64,000 nt of DNA from Citrus sinensis (GCF_022201045.2 NC_068559.1:28899501-28963500); one strand, 5' to 3'. Positions 32,025 through 45,488 are shown, counted from the first letter of the stretch. The notes: a model not told the origin generated them from the sequence alone. Numbers and translations: made by a program.

Positions 32025-35000
32025 ATGGAGCGCACAAGGTCCAGTAGGCGGTCACCGCCGCCGAAGAAGAGAAGCTCGAAACCTCGGGCGACAATTGAAT
32101 CCCTCAACGGCGACATAATCTGTATGATCTTCTCATCCCTCGGGTTCTTCGATCTCGTTAGATGTTCTGCCGTTTGCAAGTCCTGGTACTGGACTAATCC
32201 CTTACTCTTTCTTAATTGCTTATTAACTAAAAATTAAATTAAATTACGCGAATAATAGGAAAATAAATTAATACTTCTTGTTACTGCTTGCGTAAAGGAA
32301 CGCCATTATAAACAGATGTAAGTTACTACAACTACTCTATTGCAAGCTACATGGCTTCTCGAATACGTCGGGTTCTTCGATGAGGTTGCATTTGGAGGAG
32401 CTAGCTATGAAGCACCATCGATTTGCTTTAGAAGAAGGTCGAATTGATATTGATCAATGGAAAGCTCATTCAGTTGGGTAATAACTGCTGTGGCTTGTTT
32501 TGTTGTGTCTCAAATTTTAATTCAGCATTTACAAAATACATACTAGGGCTTTGAACTAATTTTTGAGTTTTTAATCCTTAGTTTTAGTTATGTGTTGGAG
32601 CTTTTGTATTGTATTATTTTCTAATCTTGCTGTTTTTTAGGGTTGATCAGTGCCAAATGAAGAGGGGTTTGATTCTAACTGGTGTAGGTGATAAGGTATG
32701 ATAGCTGTAAACTAAGTACCTAACCATCATGATTGTTGTATTTCATTAAGAGTCAATTTTTTTGTTTATCCATGACTTATGTAACTTTTATGCGAAAGAC
32801 TATTCAATAGAGTTCTTAGTTTTGCTTCCTTAGAATCTATGATCAACTCTTTAGATGATCAATGATGGTAAAAGAAAAAAAAAAAAATCAGTTTCCTATC
32901 AGAAAATAATTAAAATAAAATTGATGATAAAGAGGATCGGGATAACCTCGATGTTGCTTTGGCTCGGTATATCCGATATGTATCAAGTGGGTTTCCAATA
33001 CCGATAAGCTGGATGTCAAATGTGGATATGAGTCCATCATATATGAATCTTTTCTACATAGACAGTAACTGTTTCTTTTAACAGAAAATTTTCAAGCATT
33101 CCCAGGGTTTCACGTGTTAGGTTCCATGTGAATTAAAAAGTCATGTTCTACCATTTCGCAGCAGCTGTATTCCTCTAGAAACTTCTGTTAGATTCCAATA
33201 CCTTTTATGCATTCCTCGTGCTGAAATTTGCTCTGCATCGTCATTCTACTAATGATTTGGTTGGAAATCATCCCAGGTTATGCGGCTCTGGTCACTAGAA
33301 GGATACAAATGTGTGGAAGAGTATTCACTTCCAAATGCAGCTTCACTGGTTGATTTTGATTTTGATGAGAGCAAGGTAACTCAAAACAAATCCTTATGTT
33401 TTGTTTTTGTTTATGTAAGATGTGACCCTGTAGCTTCATTTCTCCTTTCCATTGCTTCACATGCAAGAATACAGTACTGTTCTTTGAATAGACAAAGGTT
33501 TTAATCATAAATCTACATGGCATCTTATATGTTTATATTAAGAACTACTGTTTGGATTAACTTTTTAAGCTTCGGAGAGAATCTCTTATTTTTTGTCACG
33601 TATCATTTCTAGATTGTTGGTTTGATTGGCACACGTATATGCATATGGAGGCGCAACGGTTTAAGGAGTGTATTTCCCTCACGTGAAGGCACATTCATGA
33701 AGGGTTTATGTATGCGGTATGTAGATGGATGCTCTAATTACAATTATTGAAAATGTTAATGGTATGTATTGAATTAGTTTAGTATTGCGAAGTAATAAAT
33801 AAGCTAGTCAAATATTTTTATGTTGTCAGTATCTATAAGGTAGAGAATTGAAGTATTAAACTGGAAAGACACAAGCAGGATTCTGTTTTTCCCTTATATT
33901 GAGTGGACTGTCTCATTCTAAGCATCATAACTTGGTAATGTAGTAATGTAGAAATCCTTAACTGTATGACTTTGGAGTTCAGGGAATGTATTTGTTTCGC
34001 CTTGTCTTCAAAGTGCTCATAGAACTATGAGTTCCTCTTGTCCTTTGGTTTTCCCCTTCCATGTCATTCTAAGTACTTATTATAGGTTATAAACTGGTAC
34101 TCTGCAATGTCTTGTTATGTTGAAAGATATGCTTTTACAATGTCTGAAAGTGATTTGCTTCTTTCTTTCTTACAGATACTTTGATCCAGAGGCTGTAGTT
34201 GGATGTGAGGATGGGACTGCCCGTGTGTTTGACATGTATAGTAGAAAATGCTCTCAAATCATTAGGTATTTGCTGTCACAAATTTGCTCCTTTTTTTTTT
34301 TTATCTATCGTTTGTTCTTTCCTTTCCTGTCTTACATGATATCTTAATAGTTAAATTTTGTCTTTTATTTATTAGATGAACTGGTTTGTCCGAACATCTA
34401 CAGTCTTTCACCTACTAACTCTGAGGATTATGGATTTCTTATGGTATAATCTCCTCAAAATTGCAGGATGCATTGTGCACCAGTAACATCTTTATCTTTG
34501 AGTGAGGATCAGTTAATTATTAGTGGATCCTCCCTGGGCAGTATCGCAATATCTGGTCTCTCCTCTGATCAGCGGGTAGCTACCCTTAGATCAACTGATT
34601 GTACAGGTCATATCATTTGCCTGATGTACCCTCAATTCCTCCATATGCTATTTTTTCTTTGTTTTCTTCCCTTTTTCTTTAACCCTAATTGGCTTTTGTC
34701 TTGAGCAATACAGTTATCATTGATGAAAATCTGCAAGTGGTTACTTAAAAACTTTATTTCATCTAAGCTGACAGGCATAAAGACATTGTGTTACAACCCA
34801 TGTTCTCGTCTGGTATTTGCTGGAACTACAGCAGGATATGCATCTTGTTGGGATCTTAGGTATGCAAATGAATCAAACTTTTTATAATAGACAAATGGCA
34901 TATGGGTGATTTGGAACATGGAATTTGGTGGAGATGATCATTGATTATCACTTAATTTATTAAAAAAATAATAAATTAATATCATGAAGTGATTTTTTTC

Positions 35001-35394
35001 CTGTTTATCGTGCAGGACAATGAAATCTTTATGGGAGACTCGAATAAGTCCAAATGTTGTATATTCTTTGCAACACTTGCAAAACGATACTTCAACGTTG
35101 GTGGTTGGTGGAATAGATGGTGTACTACGTGTTTTGGATCAGAACACTGGAGAAGTTCTATCAAGATGTGTAATGGACATTGGCTCAGCATCAAGTTCCT
35201 CCAACAAAGTCTCTGGAGTAATTGAAAGAAATGAAGGAAGAAGGCTATCGGCAGGTTGCTGTATTGATCGAATTCCCAAAACCAAACGACCTCCCATTAC
35301 ATGTTTAGCTGTTGGGATGAAAAAAGTTGTCACTACACACAATAGCAAGTACATCAGATTATGGAAATTTAACTACTCCGACAAATACCTTTGA
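32025..35394 (+). CDS. F-box / WD40 repeat protein
   Basis: Nine exons, 32025-32185, 32298-32477, 32641-32695, 33277-33375, 33613-33716, 34176-34265, 34467-34606, 34775-34859, 35016-35394, all GT-AG and in phase, giving 430 residues. After a basic N-terminus (RSSRRSPPPKKR) an F-box spans about residues 22-65 (IESLNGDIICMIFSSLGF...RCSAVCKSWNAI). The rest has WD40-type blades, for example ILTGVGDKVMRLWSLEG, VVGCEDGTARVFDMYSRK and LVVGGIDGVLRVLDQNTGE. F-box/WD40 proteins are usually substrate receptors of SCF (SKP1-cullin-F-box) ubiquitin ligases. The arrangement resembles the uncharacterised Arabidopsis family typified by At3g52030. Substrate unknown. The start is the only ATG in frame before the F-box. 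Confidence 0.88.
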
Positions 35395-36125
35395 CTTTTG
35401 CCTGAATTCAACTTAAAATGTACTTGGTCCGTGGCCCTGTTCCATCAATTTCTTCCTTGTACACTAATACGAACTTTCCTGTTTTTATAGTCTATAGCTT
35501 AGTGCCCAAGGCTATGATTGAATTGAGGTGTGTAATTACAGTGTTTGTAAAGTTGAGTAGAATTACAGCAATTGCAAACACTCTTCAACCGTTGCCTAAA
35601 TATTTTAGATATTGCTCGTTTATCTCAAAAACAAAAGAAATTCACGCTCACAAGGTCAAGATTTATGACTGAATGACCACATCCACATTGGTGGTTTGAT
35701 ATTGAACTTTCTATCAAGAATGTTCAAATTAGTTCTTGAAAGGAAGACAAATGAAAATATTAACAGAATACTCTTCACTAATCCGGCTTTTCCAATTAAT
35801 GAATAGACAGCAATCATGTCTGGACCATATGACGGACGACCTCTCGGTTTGTTTTCTTTCTGGCAAGTTACACACATACTTAAAAGATAGAAAAGCCCAG
35901 TGGCAGCCCAATTGAGGGTACGATATCATCAATATTCATCGGTTAAAAGAGTGAACAGCCCAATTGGCGGCCCAATTGAGGGCACGATATCGTCAATATT
36001 CATCGGCCTTGACTTGCTAACTCTTCTCGCTCACCACGGAAACCAAACCGACGAAACCCTAACCCTAAACCCCTAAACCAAAAAAAAAAAGAAGGAAAAA
36101 GAGTCGATCAAAATCAACAGAAGCC
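35395..36125. other. 3' flank of F-box/WD40 gene and promoter of NAA10
   Basis: The first 250 bases are probably 3' untranslated sequence. The segment from 35894 holds repeated GGCCCAATT blocks and a telo-box, listed separately. No coding sequence is supported. Confidence 0.55.
35906..36072 (+). promoter_or_regulatory. Site II-like (GGCCCA) repeats and telo-box upstream of NAA10
   Basis: The block gcccaattgaggg...cgatat...tcaatattcatcgg occurs at 35906 and again at 35970 (period 64). A third partial GCCCAATTGG lies between them. At 36054-36072 is an AAACCCTAACCCTAAACCC telo-box. Site II plus telo-box pairs are a known promoter signature of plant genes for translation and growth, which fits a ribosome-associated acetyltransferase. 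Confidence 0.6.
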
Positions 36126-37213
36126 ATGGTGTGCATACGCAAGGCGACAGTAGACGATTTGCTTGCGATGCAAGCCTGCAATTTGTTCTGTCTTCCGGAA
36201 AATTACCAGATGAAGTATTATTTTTACCACATTTTATCGTGGCCGCAGCTGCTCTACGTGGCCGAAGATTACAACGGCCGTATTGTCGGCTACGTATTGG
36301 CTAAGATGGAAGAAGAAAGCAACGAGTGTCACGGCCACATCACCTCTCTCGCCGTACTTCGCACGCATCGCAAGTTAGGATTGGCCACTAAGCTTATGAA
36401 TGCTGCACAGTCAGCTATGGAACAGGTCAACGTTTAATAGATGTAGTGCCTTTTGTTATTTTTGTTGTTGTTTGTATGTAATTGAACTGGAAAGTTTAAA
36501 TTATTATTATTATTTTTATTTGTCCTTACTGTAGGACGAAGTTAGAACTTTATCATCGTATGGGTATTGTAGTTTTATGTTTATAGTTTTGAAAATATAT
36601 GAACGATTTGTTTTGGGTTGGTAAAGAGGTTTTGTATTCATTATGTAATATTTAAATTAGGGTTATGAGAAGTTCAAGGTGATCAAATCAGTCCATAGAG
36701 CTGAAACACGTTATTGGATAGGTTAAAATTGGATTGTGAGTTTTAAGAGCTGTGTAGTTGATGTTTCTAAGTGGATTTCTAGCCTGTGAAAGTAAATTTT
36801 GGATTAGAAAAAATTGCTTTTGATATGCCTAATTTTTAACGTAAAAGAAATTTTGAAAGCTAAATTTGAAGCTTGACTGATGCAAAGATTTAAAGCTTTT
36901 AAAGATTTTATTTTATTTTATTTTTGGTTGAAATCTTGGTTGGCAGATTTAGTGAAGTCCTAAAACATTCAAGAAGTTGTAGGTGCGTCAAGTTTTTGTA
37001 GTACTCACCAGAGTGATTTGATACAGGTTTTTGGAGCAGAGTATGTCTCACTGCATGTTAGGAAGAGTAACCGGGCAGCATTTAATTTGTACACAGAAAC
37101 TTTAGGTTATAAAATTCATGATGTGGAGGCAAAGTATTATGCTGATGGAGAGGATGCATATGATATGCGGAAGCAGCTAAAAGGAAAGCAGAGTCATCAG
37201 CATGGGCACCACC

Positions 37214-37245
<32 letters not shown>

Positions 37246-37362
37246 GGTGGTGGATGCTGCTCTGGTGAGGTGAAAAGTGCAGAGACAAGGGGTGCTGAGG
37301 CAAGAGGAGATGCAAAATCAGATTCGAAAGCCAGCACGAAATCAGATTCGAAAGCGAGCTGA
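36126..37362 (+). CDS. NAA10: N-alpha-acetyltransferase 10, catalytic subunit of NatA
   Basis: Two exons, 36126-36425 and 37027-37362, encode 211 residues. NAA10 with NAA15 forms NatA, which acetylates the N-termini of nascent proteins (Ser, Ala, Thr, Gly, Cys, Val after Met removal) at the ribosome. The N-terminus [19 protein letters not shown] and [22 protein letters not shown] are near-invariant in the family. The acetyl-CoA loop is RKLGLA (R-x-x-G-x-A), and YTETLGYKI follows. The C-terminal tail is low in complexity: KGKQSHQHG, 13 consecutive His, GGGCC, then a KSDSKAS repeat. His-rich tails also occur in other plant NAA10 proteins, so the tail is a variant of a known feature. The promoter carries telo-box and site II motifs. 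Confidence 0.95.
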
Positions 37363-39076
37363 CTAAGGTAAAATGAGTATTCAGAGAGGTGGAGGCTGGT
37401 TATTTGTTGTATTTGTTGGAGCATTATTGGGATTATTAAATATTTGTGTTGTGTTGCATAATAATGCACCGGAATGAGAGTCATATGGCTATTTTTGTTC
37501 CCTAATTGACACTAAAATTATTACGATGAACTTCTTGTGTGGTTTGCTGTGTGTTTCTTCTTTTTGCCAAAATTTTTATTTAGCAGTGCCACAACACCAT
37601 TCCCCCACTTCTCTTCTTCTTCCCCCACCCCCCCTTTCTCTTTTTTCCAGCAAGAGTTGTGCTATTGCAATATGCTTCGTTGGACATCAGTTTTTAACTG
37701 ATTAATCGGTAATTTTCAATAGTAGCGAGAATTATGTGTGGTTTTTGGAATGATGAAAAATGAAGTTTTCGTGCTTTTATATCTAGGGATGGTAAGAATG
37801 GATTGATTTTTGGTTTTTATTTTTTATATTTTCTAATATATGTTGTCTAGGGGAAAATACATTGATAAATGAATAAATTGCAATATGACAAACAGTCAAA
37901 ATTATTTCTTTCTTATGGCAAGAGTGTCTACTCTGTTAATCTTTACTTCAAAGCCACCTACCTGAAATGACCTTTGATTTTTTGAAGGGTAGATGGCACT
38001 AGAAGATTATGCTGTATTGCTGTTTGTGCATCAAGCGTCAACACATCAACTATCTACAAAAGTCAAAGTCTTGATTTATATGGCCAAGTAGACAAGTGAG
38101 TCTCGTAGTATAATAATTGATTATTGTGCATATTATAGTCGGGGCTCGGATAATCAGTTACTGGAAAAAGTTGTGTTTGCAGTGTCCAAGTTGGTGGCTG
38201 TAATATTCAACCGTGCTCTATTATTCTCTCTTTTCACATTCTTGAAGACTTGAACTGTTGGAGATCATTTTGCCTTACTTAATACATAAACCGGTTTTTT
38301 TTTTTTTTGGGGGGGGTTGTTAAAATTCAATATTTTCCCCCTGCTGATAGGAACTAATAATATATCTGAAAAAGCCATACCAGCATCTGGATTTTAAAAT
38401 TAGCAAACCCAGATCAACTTTGTTGCAATTCGCTGTCACTTCCTCTTTGCCTTGTCCGTCTCTGCAACAAAACCTAACCCCCTGCATCTTTTTTATGTTT
38501 TATATTATTTTATTAAAAACCAAACCCAACACGCAGCTTGTTCTTTGTATTATTCTGACTGATACAAACTTGTTTATTAAGCCATTAACTCTAAAGGACG
38601 AGAGAGCTTCAACTTTGAAATGCAGCAACTGATGCAGATTCTTCCAAGATTACATTTAATAAATTAATAAATAAATAGAATTGGAGTAGAAATTTACAGA
38701 AGAAACAGTTGATGGAAAGTAAATGATGGGGCTTGTTGTCGTCGAATATCCCAAAAGTATATGCAAAAGAGATATGATACAGAGGAAAAGACACTTTTGT
38801 CATCGGATCCTTGTTGATTGGAATGTTTGAGTGGGCATTCCATATTTCTCCCATAATCAAAAGACATCCCATGAAAGTTGAAATTTCGCTATCAAAATTT
38901 GTTGTCACCATTATTAAGTATCATCCCCACTTCAACTATTCTTGATAAATTTACCTGGAGCCTCATTGGTTACAGGGAGCCATCATATCCCCATTTAGAG
39001 GGATCTCTTAAAGCATGCTCAATTAACCATTTTTGGTTACACTTAAAAAGGGAAAAATCATGGTTTAATTTATGAG
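37363..39076. other. Intergenic between convergent NAA10 (+) and CTL (-)
   Basis: Contains both 3' flanks. AT-rich, with a C-rich stretch near 37621-37640 and a T/G run near 38296-38319. No supported coding sequence, RNA gene or transposon ends were seen. Confidence 0.5.
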
Positions 39077-41523
39077 CTAAGTTTCTCTAAATCGATGCGG
39101 TACTCGAGGTGTCGGTACGACAACGTCACGGCCGGCCTTCATCAAGGAGAGACGATCCTTGATTGTTGAGTCAAATAATCTGTTATCAGGATTTTGTGCA
39201 TAGCAAACATAGTAGCAACTCACACAGGCCTGTGGCAATGCCATTGCTATCCTGGTCTGAGGCGTTGCATTTATAAACAAATCAATCATTGAGATTAAGG
39301 AATACCCATGTTGAAACGATAATGCAATGAGACTAATCGGAAAGGGGAAACTAACCATGAGATATCCGATAATGAAAGTGAGGAGTGAAATGGTGGCAGT
39401 GAAGGGTTGGTGAACTTTGGCAGTCCAAGCAGCCGTGACTATGACACAAATACAACCACTGCAGACTCCAGTGAGAAAGCAGATTGAGCTGGTAATGTCG
39501 GAATCGACAATGGGTTCCATTTCTTGCCTCTCAAAGAGCGCCCATGTGTCTTGTGATGCCTGTACAAAACCTTTGCCATATGCAGCTATCTGCAGGCAGC
39601 GGTTAGAAGATGAGTTAGCATTATTATATCTAAAGATAAATTATAAACTTAAGCCATTGACCCTGAATACAGTTGCAGATACGATTGAGGATGGACCACA
39701 ATGATTATAACAGTATTTCTTTCAAATTTTTGTTAGATAATTGCAATAGAAAACGGAGTTGACAGGACTGTATATTATAATACAACTGAACAAAAAACTT
39801 TTCCAACAATTCAAAATTCTCATGAACAGTTAATCCTAGGGTTCTTAAAGATTATAGAATGTATTGGGGAAAGACACTTAGCGTTTCATTTACTGAATCT
39901 GAAATCAAGTTAAATACTCTTGAGGTTCACGCGGTGGAAATTCTGAAGGAAAATGAGAAGTGAGTTACCTGCACATAGGCCCAGCCATTGCCACATCTGA
40001 AGATGGATTCCATGATTCTAAGACAGCAGTGTGCACATGAAAACATGAACTCATCTTCTCCCTCAAGTAAATTTAAACCCCGGGCGACAATTCTCAGAGC
40101 TTCAATTGTCGGCACAAACAAAGATCCAAGACAAGCGCTTCCAAGATTCTGAGTCAAGGCTCGTTGGAAGCAAAATTGAGTACTAGACTGCATTCCTAGT
40201 ATATAATACAAGGAAATCACTCTACAGACTGTAAGATTAACAACATTCCTCATAACTTCAGTAGTCCAAGCCAAGCTCAATACCAATGCGATGATGATTA
40301 AAGGAGGAAAGTAAAAATTCAAGGCTCCAATCACAGCTAAGATCCAGAAGGACATCCACAAGAAACCGGTTCCAAGCATCCAATAAGTGGGTTGATTCAA
40401 GTCAGAAAATTTTGAAACGGGCTGTAACGATATGATCAGAACCTTGCAACAGAACCCAATTCGCTGACTAACCCAACAAGCATACAAACCATTGCCAATT
40501 GCAAAGGCAATGAAGCAAACACCAACCCCATCGGTAGCAGGCTTTTGGAAGCAAATTAGGAGAATTCCAGCGGAAAGCGACAAGAAGAAAGAGCTCCATA
40601 ATATGAAATGAACCATAAATTTAGGCCAAACCCTGACTGCCTTTTGCCATGAAAATGAAAGAGAAATGCTTAGAAGAGATGCAGCTTCAACTTGTGGCAA
40701 CAAATACTTCAATACCCTTTTCTCTTTTCTTTTAATAGATTCAGATGCTAAAATTAGCCCTTGAATTCCCTTGAACACAAGAAAACCCACTAACCCAATA
40801 GCCAGAATCATGTGCAGAACAAAGAGAAACAGAGATATTTTGTTGGTGTATTTTTTTGAATTCAGCGCTGTTCGTGATGCCTGCTGTGGACACAAAAGCG
40901 GAAAAAATAATTCTTGAAAATTTCAATATATTAAGAACCAAAAGTTGATTAATTTTGTAAAGAAAGAAAGAAAGAAAGAAAAGCGGAAAAAAAAAAAAGG
41001 AACTTACTTGAGGTGTTGGAGTTGGTGCTGGAGGAGATGTAGAAATAGAACGGGGGCGAGAAGGCTGAGAAGGTGGAGGAGTAGCAATTCTTGGAGCTTG
41101 GCGAGAAGGCTGAGAAGGTGGAGGAGTAGCAATTCTTGGAGCTGTAACTCTTCTGCCACCATTAATAACAATCCTCAAAGGATTTGTTGGGTTCAGTGTT
41201 TGCATCATTGACGCATTAAACCCTCTTTGCTCATCATTAATATTAACATTGGAATTGCTATCCACCACTTTTTCCTCAACAACCACTTCTCCTTTCTCCA
41301 CATCCCTCACTTCCTCCTCTTCTTCTTCTTCTCCTCCTCCTCCTCCTCCTCCTCCTCCTTCTTCTTCTTTCTTTTGAGTCTCTCTCTCTACCACCTAACA
41401 CATAATTTTTAAACTTAATTAGCGTAACGGAAGCAACAAATTAATGATATTATATATATAATTTAAGATTATGAACGGTATGATAAACAACATGTAGTAG
41501 CTTACAGGGTCAGAGGCGCCCAT
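39077..41523 (-). CDS. Choline transporter-like (CTL/SLC44, PNS1-type) membrane protein
   Basis: Five exons, 41523-41506, 41394-41008, 40883-39969, 39589-39356 and 39256-39077, encode 577 residues with all phases matching. The first exon codes only MGASDP. The cytosolic N-terminus has Gly9 and Glu7 runs and a 15-residue Pro-rich repeat (APRIATPPPSQPSR) present twice. The rest has about ten membrane helices with CTL family marks: CFQRALTQNLGSACLGSLF, GNGWAYVQIAAYGKGF, and near the end ALPQACVSCYYVCYAQNP. Plant CTL proteins act in choline transport and lipid homeostasis at the plasma membrane and trans-Golgi; this member's substrate is not known. The acceptor of exon 3 is a NAGNAG site (40883 or 40880), allowing one extra Gln. 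Confidence 0.88.
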
Positions 41524-44024
41524 GGCGGCAGGGATGACGTCAGTTTGCTAACGGCTAACGGTGGCGGCGGCGGCGATGATGTCTGAATTCTGAAATGTTA
41601 CTGTTGTCCTCCTTCTCGTTGGATTTTTTGTACGTGTGTGTCGTGTTATTTGGAGATGTTATTGGCTTTTCTTGGGCTTGTGTTTTTCAGTTTCGTGGTG
41701 CTTTTTGACTGTCATAAATTAAAATATTTCAAAAAGATAACAATTTTGTTACGACGCCATAAAGGCGGGGACCCACGCCTCAAGAGTTTGTAGATCTTCA
41801 AACGGCGAGTGGAGCATACGAACCAATGAGAGTAGGATTTTACAGCATGTGTCATTTGGCACGTGTTGCGCGTAGCCAAAGGACATTTTTACTCTGTATG
41901 CCTGAGGTGCAGCTCAGCTCCAATGAAATTGCCTTGGGAGATATATCTCGAAGATTGATGATAAATTTCTAATTAAAATTTACGCTATTCAAGTCTTACT
42001 TAGGTATATAGTAGCTGATCTAGTTTAAAAGTAAAAGTAAAGTTAATTCGATTTATTATTTATATAATAAAAATTTTATAATATTTTTATTATTTTTATT
42101 AAAATTATTATTTAAAAATAATATTTATATAATATATTATTAATTTTCATTTTATATATCACTATAAGTGTAACTTTAAAGTTAAGCAACTTAATGTTAA
42201 ATAGGACTTTAGACTCATGGTTACTTTTTTTCTTTTCTTGTTTTTTTCTTTTCTTTTAATCAAATCAGGTCACAGTATATTAAACATGCCAAATAAGACC
42301 TAAGACTCATGGTTACTTTCTTTCCTTTTGCTGATTTTTTTTTTTTTTTTCTCTTAACCAAATCACATCACAGCATGTATAAAAGACCAAATGTTTTTAA
42401 ACATTGATATATTTATACCACCGAAGTCTGTAAAATGTCTTACATTCATAATTTAAAATATGCAGCTGAATCAATTTTATTGCAGAATAGCTCAGATTTG
42501 TAAATGGAGTTGACATTATGAATTATTAAAACAATATGACTTATTAGTCTCACCATAAATTAGTCTTCCCCTGCTGAGATGATATATATATATATATATG
42601 AGTTGAATTCATAAATTGAAATTTATGAATTTATTGTTAGATTTATACCATACTTTTTTTATTTATTGGATTTATCAATTAAGGTGAAGATTTGGGTTTA
42701 GTGGATGATGATGAAAAGGGGCCTTCTTTCCACCCCAAAAAAATAAAAAATAAAAAATACAAAATACAAAATAAAAAAAGGAGGGGAAAGGGACGAGAAA
42801 GCACCCGATCTTATCATCTGGGCATCGTTTGTTTTCACATAACTTTGCAAGCCGTGTAAGACACAGCAACCTGCCATTATTTGATGCAATTAAATCAGAA
42901 TTTTTTTTAAAAAAAGTTTTAATATCATTTGAACTGTTATATTTTGTGTAATCTTTAAAGACAGTAAATATTTGAGAAAGTATACAAGTAGTTCCCATTC
43001 CTATTTAAGAAAAGTATACAGTATTGATTTTTTTTTTTTATATGTGGTGCTGGAGTAATTGCAGAATTCGAGACTCTGAAGAATGGACCACAGCTGAGAA
43101 ATTCCAAGAAGAATATTAAAGTCATTTAAATGATTCCCCATATGATATCACACGAAGGTGGAAGCATTAAATTTTTGTTTTTGTTGTTGTTGTTGCGTGC
43201 AACATTCATTTCGTGCCCAAAAAATAAGGCAAATACTATGTTATATTTCATGTAACATACATATTTCATAACAACCACATAAATTACGTAGGGTCATAAT
43301 TTGTGTGGTTGTTGTGAAGTGTGTTTGTTATATAAAATGTACCATAGTGGCTCCCAAAAAATAAATACAGCACTTGGCAAGAGAAGCCAAGCGAAGCCAA
43401 GCCAAGTAGCCTTGGTGTGACGTGTCGAAGATTGAAAAGGTGTCCCCATTCCTATTACCGTTGGAATCTGAGACATAAAAATTGGTCACGTGACTGGAAA
43501 GCTAATAAGTGCTAAACCAAATTTCGGACTTTAGTGACGTCAAAGAAACGTGATTATTGTTTAGTCAAAAGTGGATGACATGGATCCACTTCAGCTTGTC
43601 TGGAGCTTTTAGTAGAACCTACTTAGCTCATTAGTGGCTGGGAAATGGCACGAAGAGGAAACCCTTGTGTGAAAAAAATAATAATAATAATAATAACTCA
43701 ACCTTCACCAAAAATGGGCTTCTGAATCTCTGAGGCCCAAACTGAAATAGTGCAATGAACTTTCTTCATTTATCACACTCACTTTTACTTCCAAACTCCA
43801 TACCGTTGAATCCCTCTTTAATATAAAATTAAAATACATTCTGGTAGTAATAGCATGGCATCATCACAAAACTGCTGAGACTCCACAGCAAAGCAGAAGC
43901 AACATGCGGTGGAGCTCCCAAATCTGGTAACGGAAATTTAGAACAAGGACACATCGCAACACAATCGATCTTCAGCATTAAAGGTAGTTAAGTTTGTATT
44001 TCCAGGAAGGCTGAATATCTCTAT
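41524..44024. other. Intergenic, no gene recognised
   Basis: 2.5 kb between the CTL promoter and the 3' end of the UPF0390 gene. Very AT-rich from 41980 to 42180. A diverged tandem duplication of about 92 bp lies at 42211-42394, and a (TA)n tract at about 42581-42599. The repeat gaagccaagc occurs several times near 43380-43410. Open frames around 42675-43000 and 43294-43476 have no recognisable family. Confidence 0.5.
42211..42394. repeat. Tandem duplication, period 92
   Basis: The motif agactcatggttactttYttt followed by a T/C-rich run, then caaatcaYRtcacag, occurs at 42211 and again at 42303. The copies differ at several bases and in T-run length. Confidence 0.7.
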
Positions 44025-45488
44025 CTATGCTTCTGCAGTCTCTGGTTGGCTATCTTTTTTGTTACCAGCGGTAGCAGAAGACTCAGCTGTTGGTTTGACA
44101 ATGCTTAGCTGGCCACCTTCCTTGTTAGCAAGAGTGGCTGCCTTCACCTCGTTGCAGTGGTTTATGAATTTCGTCAATTCCTGATTTCGTCATATGAGAG
44201 AGAAAAAAGGCCTTCAGCTATGAAAATATGTCGTACCCTCAGAAAAGTATGATAACATACTGTAGGCCTAATACCTTAACAGCCATTACACTTGAATCTG
44301 ATGATACAAAACAATTTGGGGAATTGCATGTTTCAGTAGAAACACACAAGCAAACAATGAGTAAGAAACCGAAAATTCATAGCTCGTAACAGTAATCCAT
44401 CGGTCTTTATATGGTGTGTCATCCAAAATCTATACTGGATGAATATACTGACAAACAACAATACATGGTAACTTTAGATGCTTCTTTTGTAACTAAATTT
44501 CAGGATAAGAAGAAAAACCTTCAAGTTTAACCCAGCAGTAACAAAAGTTTTTTAACTACATACGTGCTGTAATAATATACGACTACCTAAATCCCCCAAA
44601 TCTTGGTCTCCACAAATTAAACAAACAACAATCTTGAAGGGATATGCTAAGCTTAATACTTGAACAATCTTGTTATCAACGTGATAACAAGTGCTACAAT
44701 TAGAAGGAAGAGAAGCCACCTACAATCTAAAATCAGAAGTTAACTCTTTTATGTTAATACGTTCCCTAATCAACTCACATTCTCAAATTAATTCTTAAAT
44801 AAAAGGCCACTTCAGAGAATCTCAAAATACAGAGTGAGCAAGTGAAGCTTCATAAAAGAGAAGGGTATCATTCCTACACCCAGTCAAAACTCAACTCACT
44901 AACCCAACGAACAGCCTAAACCGAAACCAATAGAACACTTGAGTTTCAAAAATCAGGTGGCCATAAAGCTAATGAATTTGGAGAAGAAATTCCTTGCAAC
45001 TATATGAAGAGAAGTATAAATAGGCAAAGTAAACAACGCACAAATGCAGCAGCTTCGTTCACACAAAAAAGTCACACTAAGAATTGAGAATTCAACCATT
45101 GTTAACAAAATTTACAAGATAAAATCATTCATGTGCAGTTATCAAGTATTCCCACCTCGTAAAGGATCCAAAGTCTAATTAATCCAAACAAAAAATTGAA
45201 GCTTTCTTATCGAAAATTAAGGATTTATTATGTAAAGCTACAATAAAGGGTAAGAGAAGTGGAACGTACACGATCAACGTCCATGTCCTTTGTAATTTTT
45301 GAGGGCTTCACATATCGCTTCCCTTCATAATCAAGCATCAAATTCACTAACAGTAACACTCCCATGAACTAGAAATATTATATAAAAATTCACTTACCTT
45401 TGCGAGCTTGAATGATTTTGCCATGGCGATTGGGAGGTACCGTTTTCTTCTTCTGTTGGCCTTTGAATAGGTTCCCTTTCTGCGTCAT
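44025..45488 (-). CDS. Small basic UPF0390 / DUF2462-type protein
   Basis: Three exons, 45488-45398, 45322-45270 and 44180-44025, give 99 residues with matching phases. The N-terminus MTQKGNLFKGQQKKKTVPPNRHGK is very basic, followed by KGKRYVKPSK, then an acidic/neutral helix (ELTKFINHCNEVKAATLANKEGG) and a Ser/Thr-rich tail. This is the plant form of the UPF0390 family related to animal Leydig cell tumour 10-kDa protein. The function is not established; a nucleolar or RNA-linked role would be a guess from the basic N-terminus. The family call is from recalled plant sequences. Two telo-box motifs lie upstream, as in translation-related genes. The introns are 75 and 1089 bp. Confidence 0.8.
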
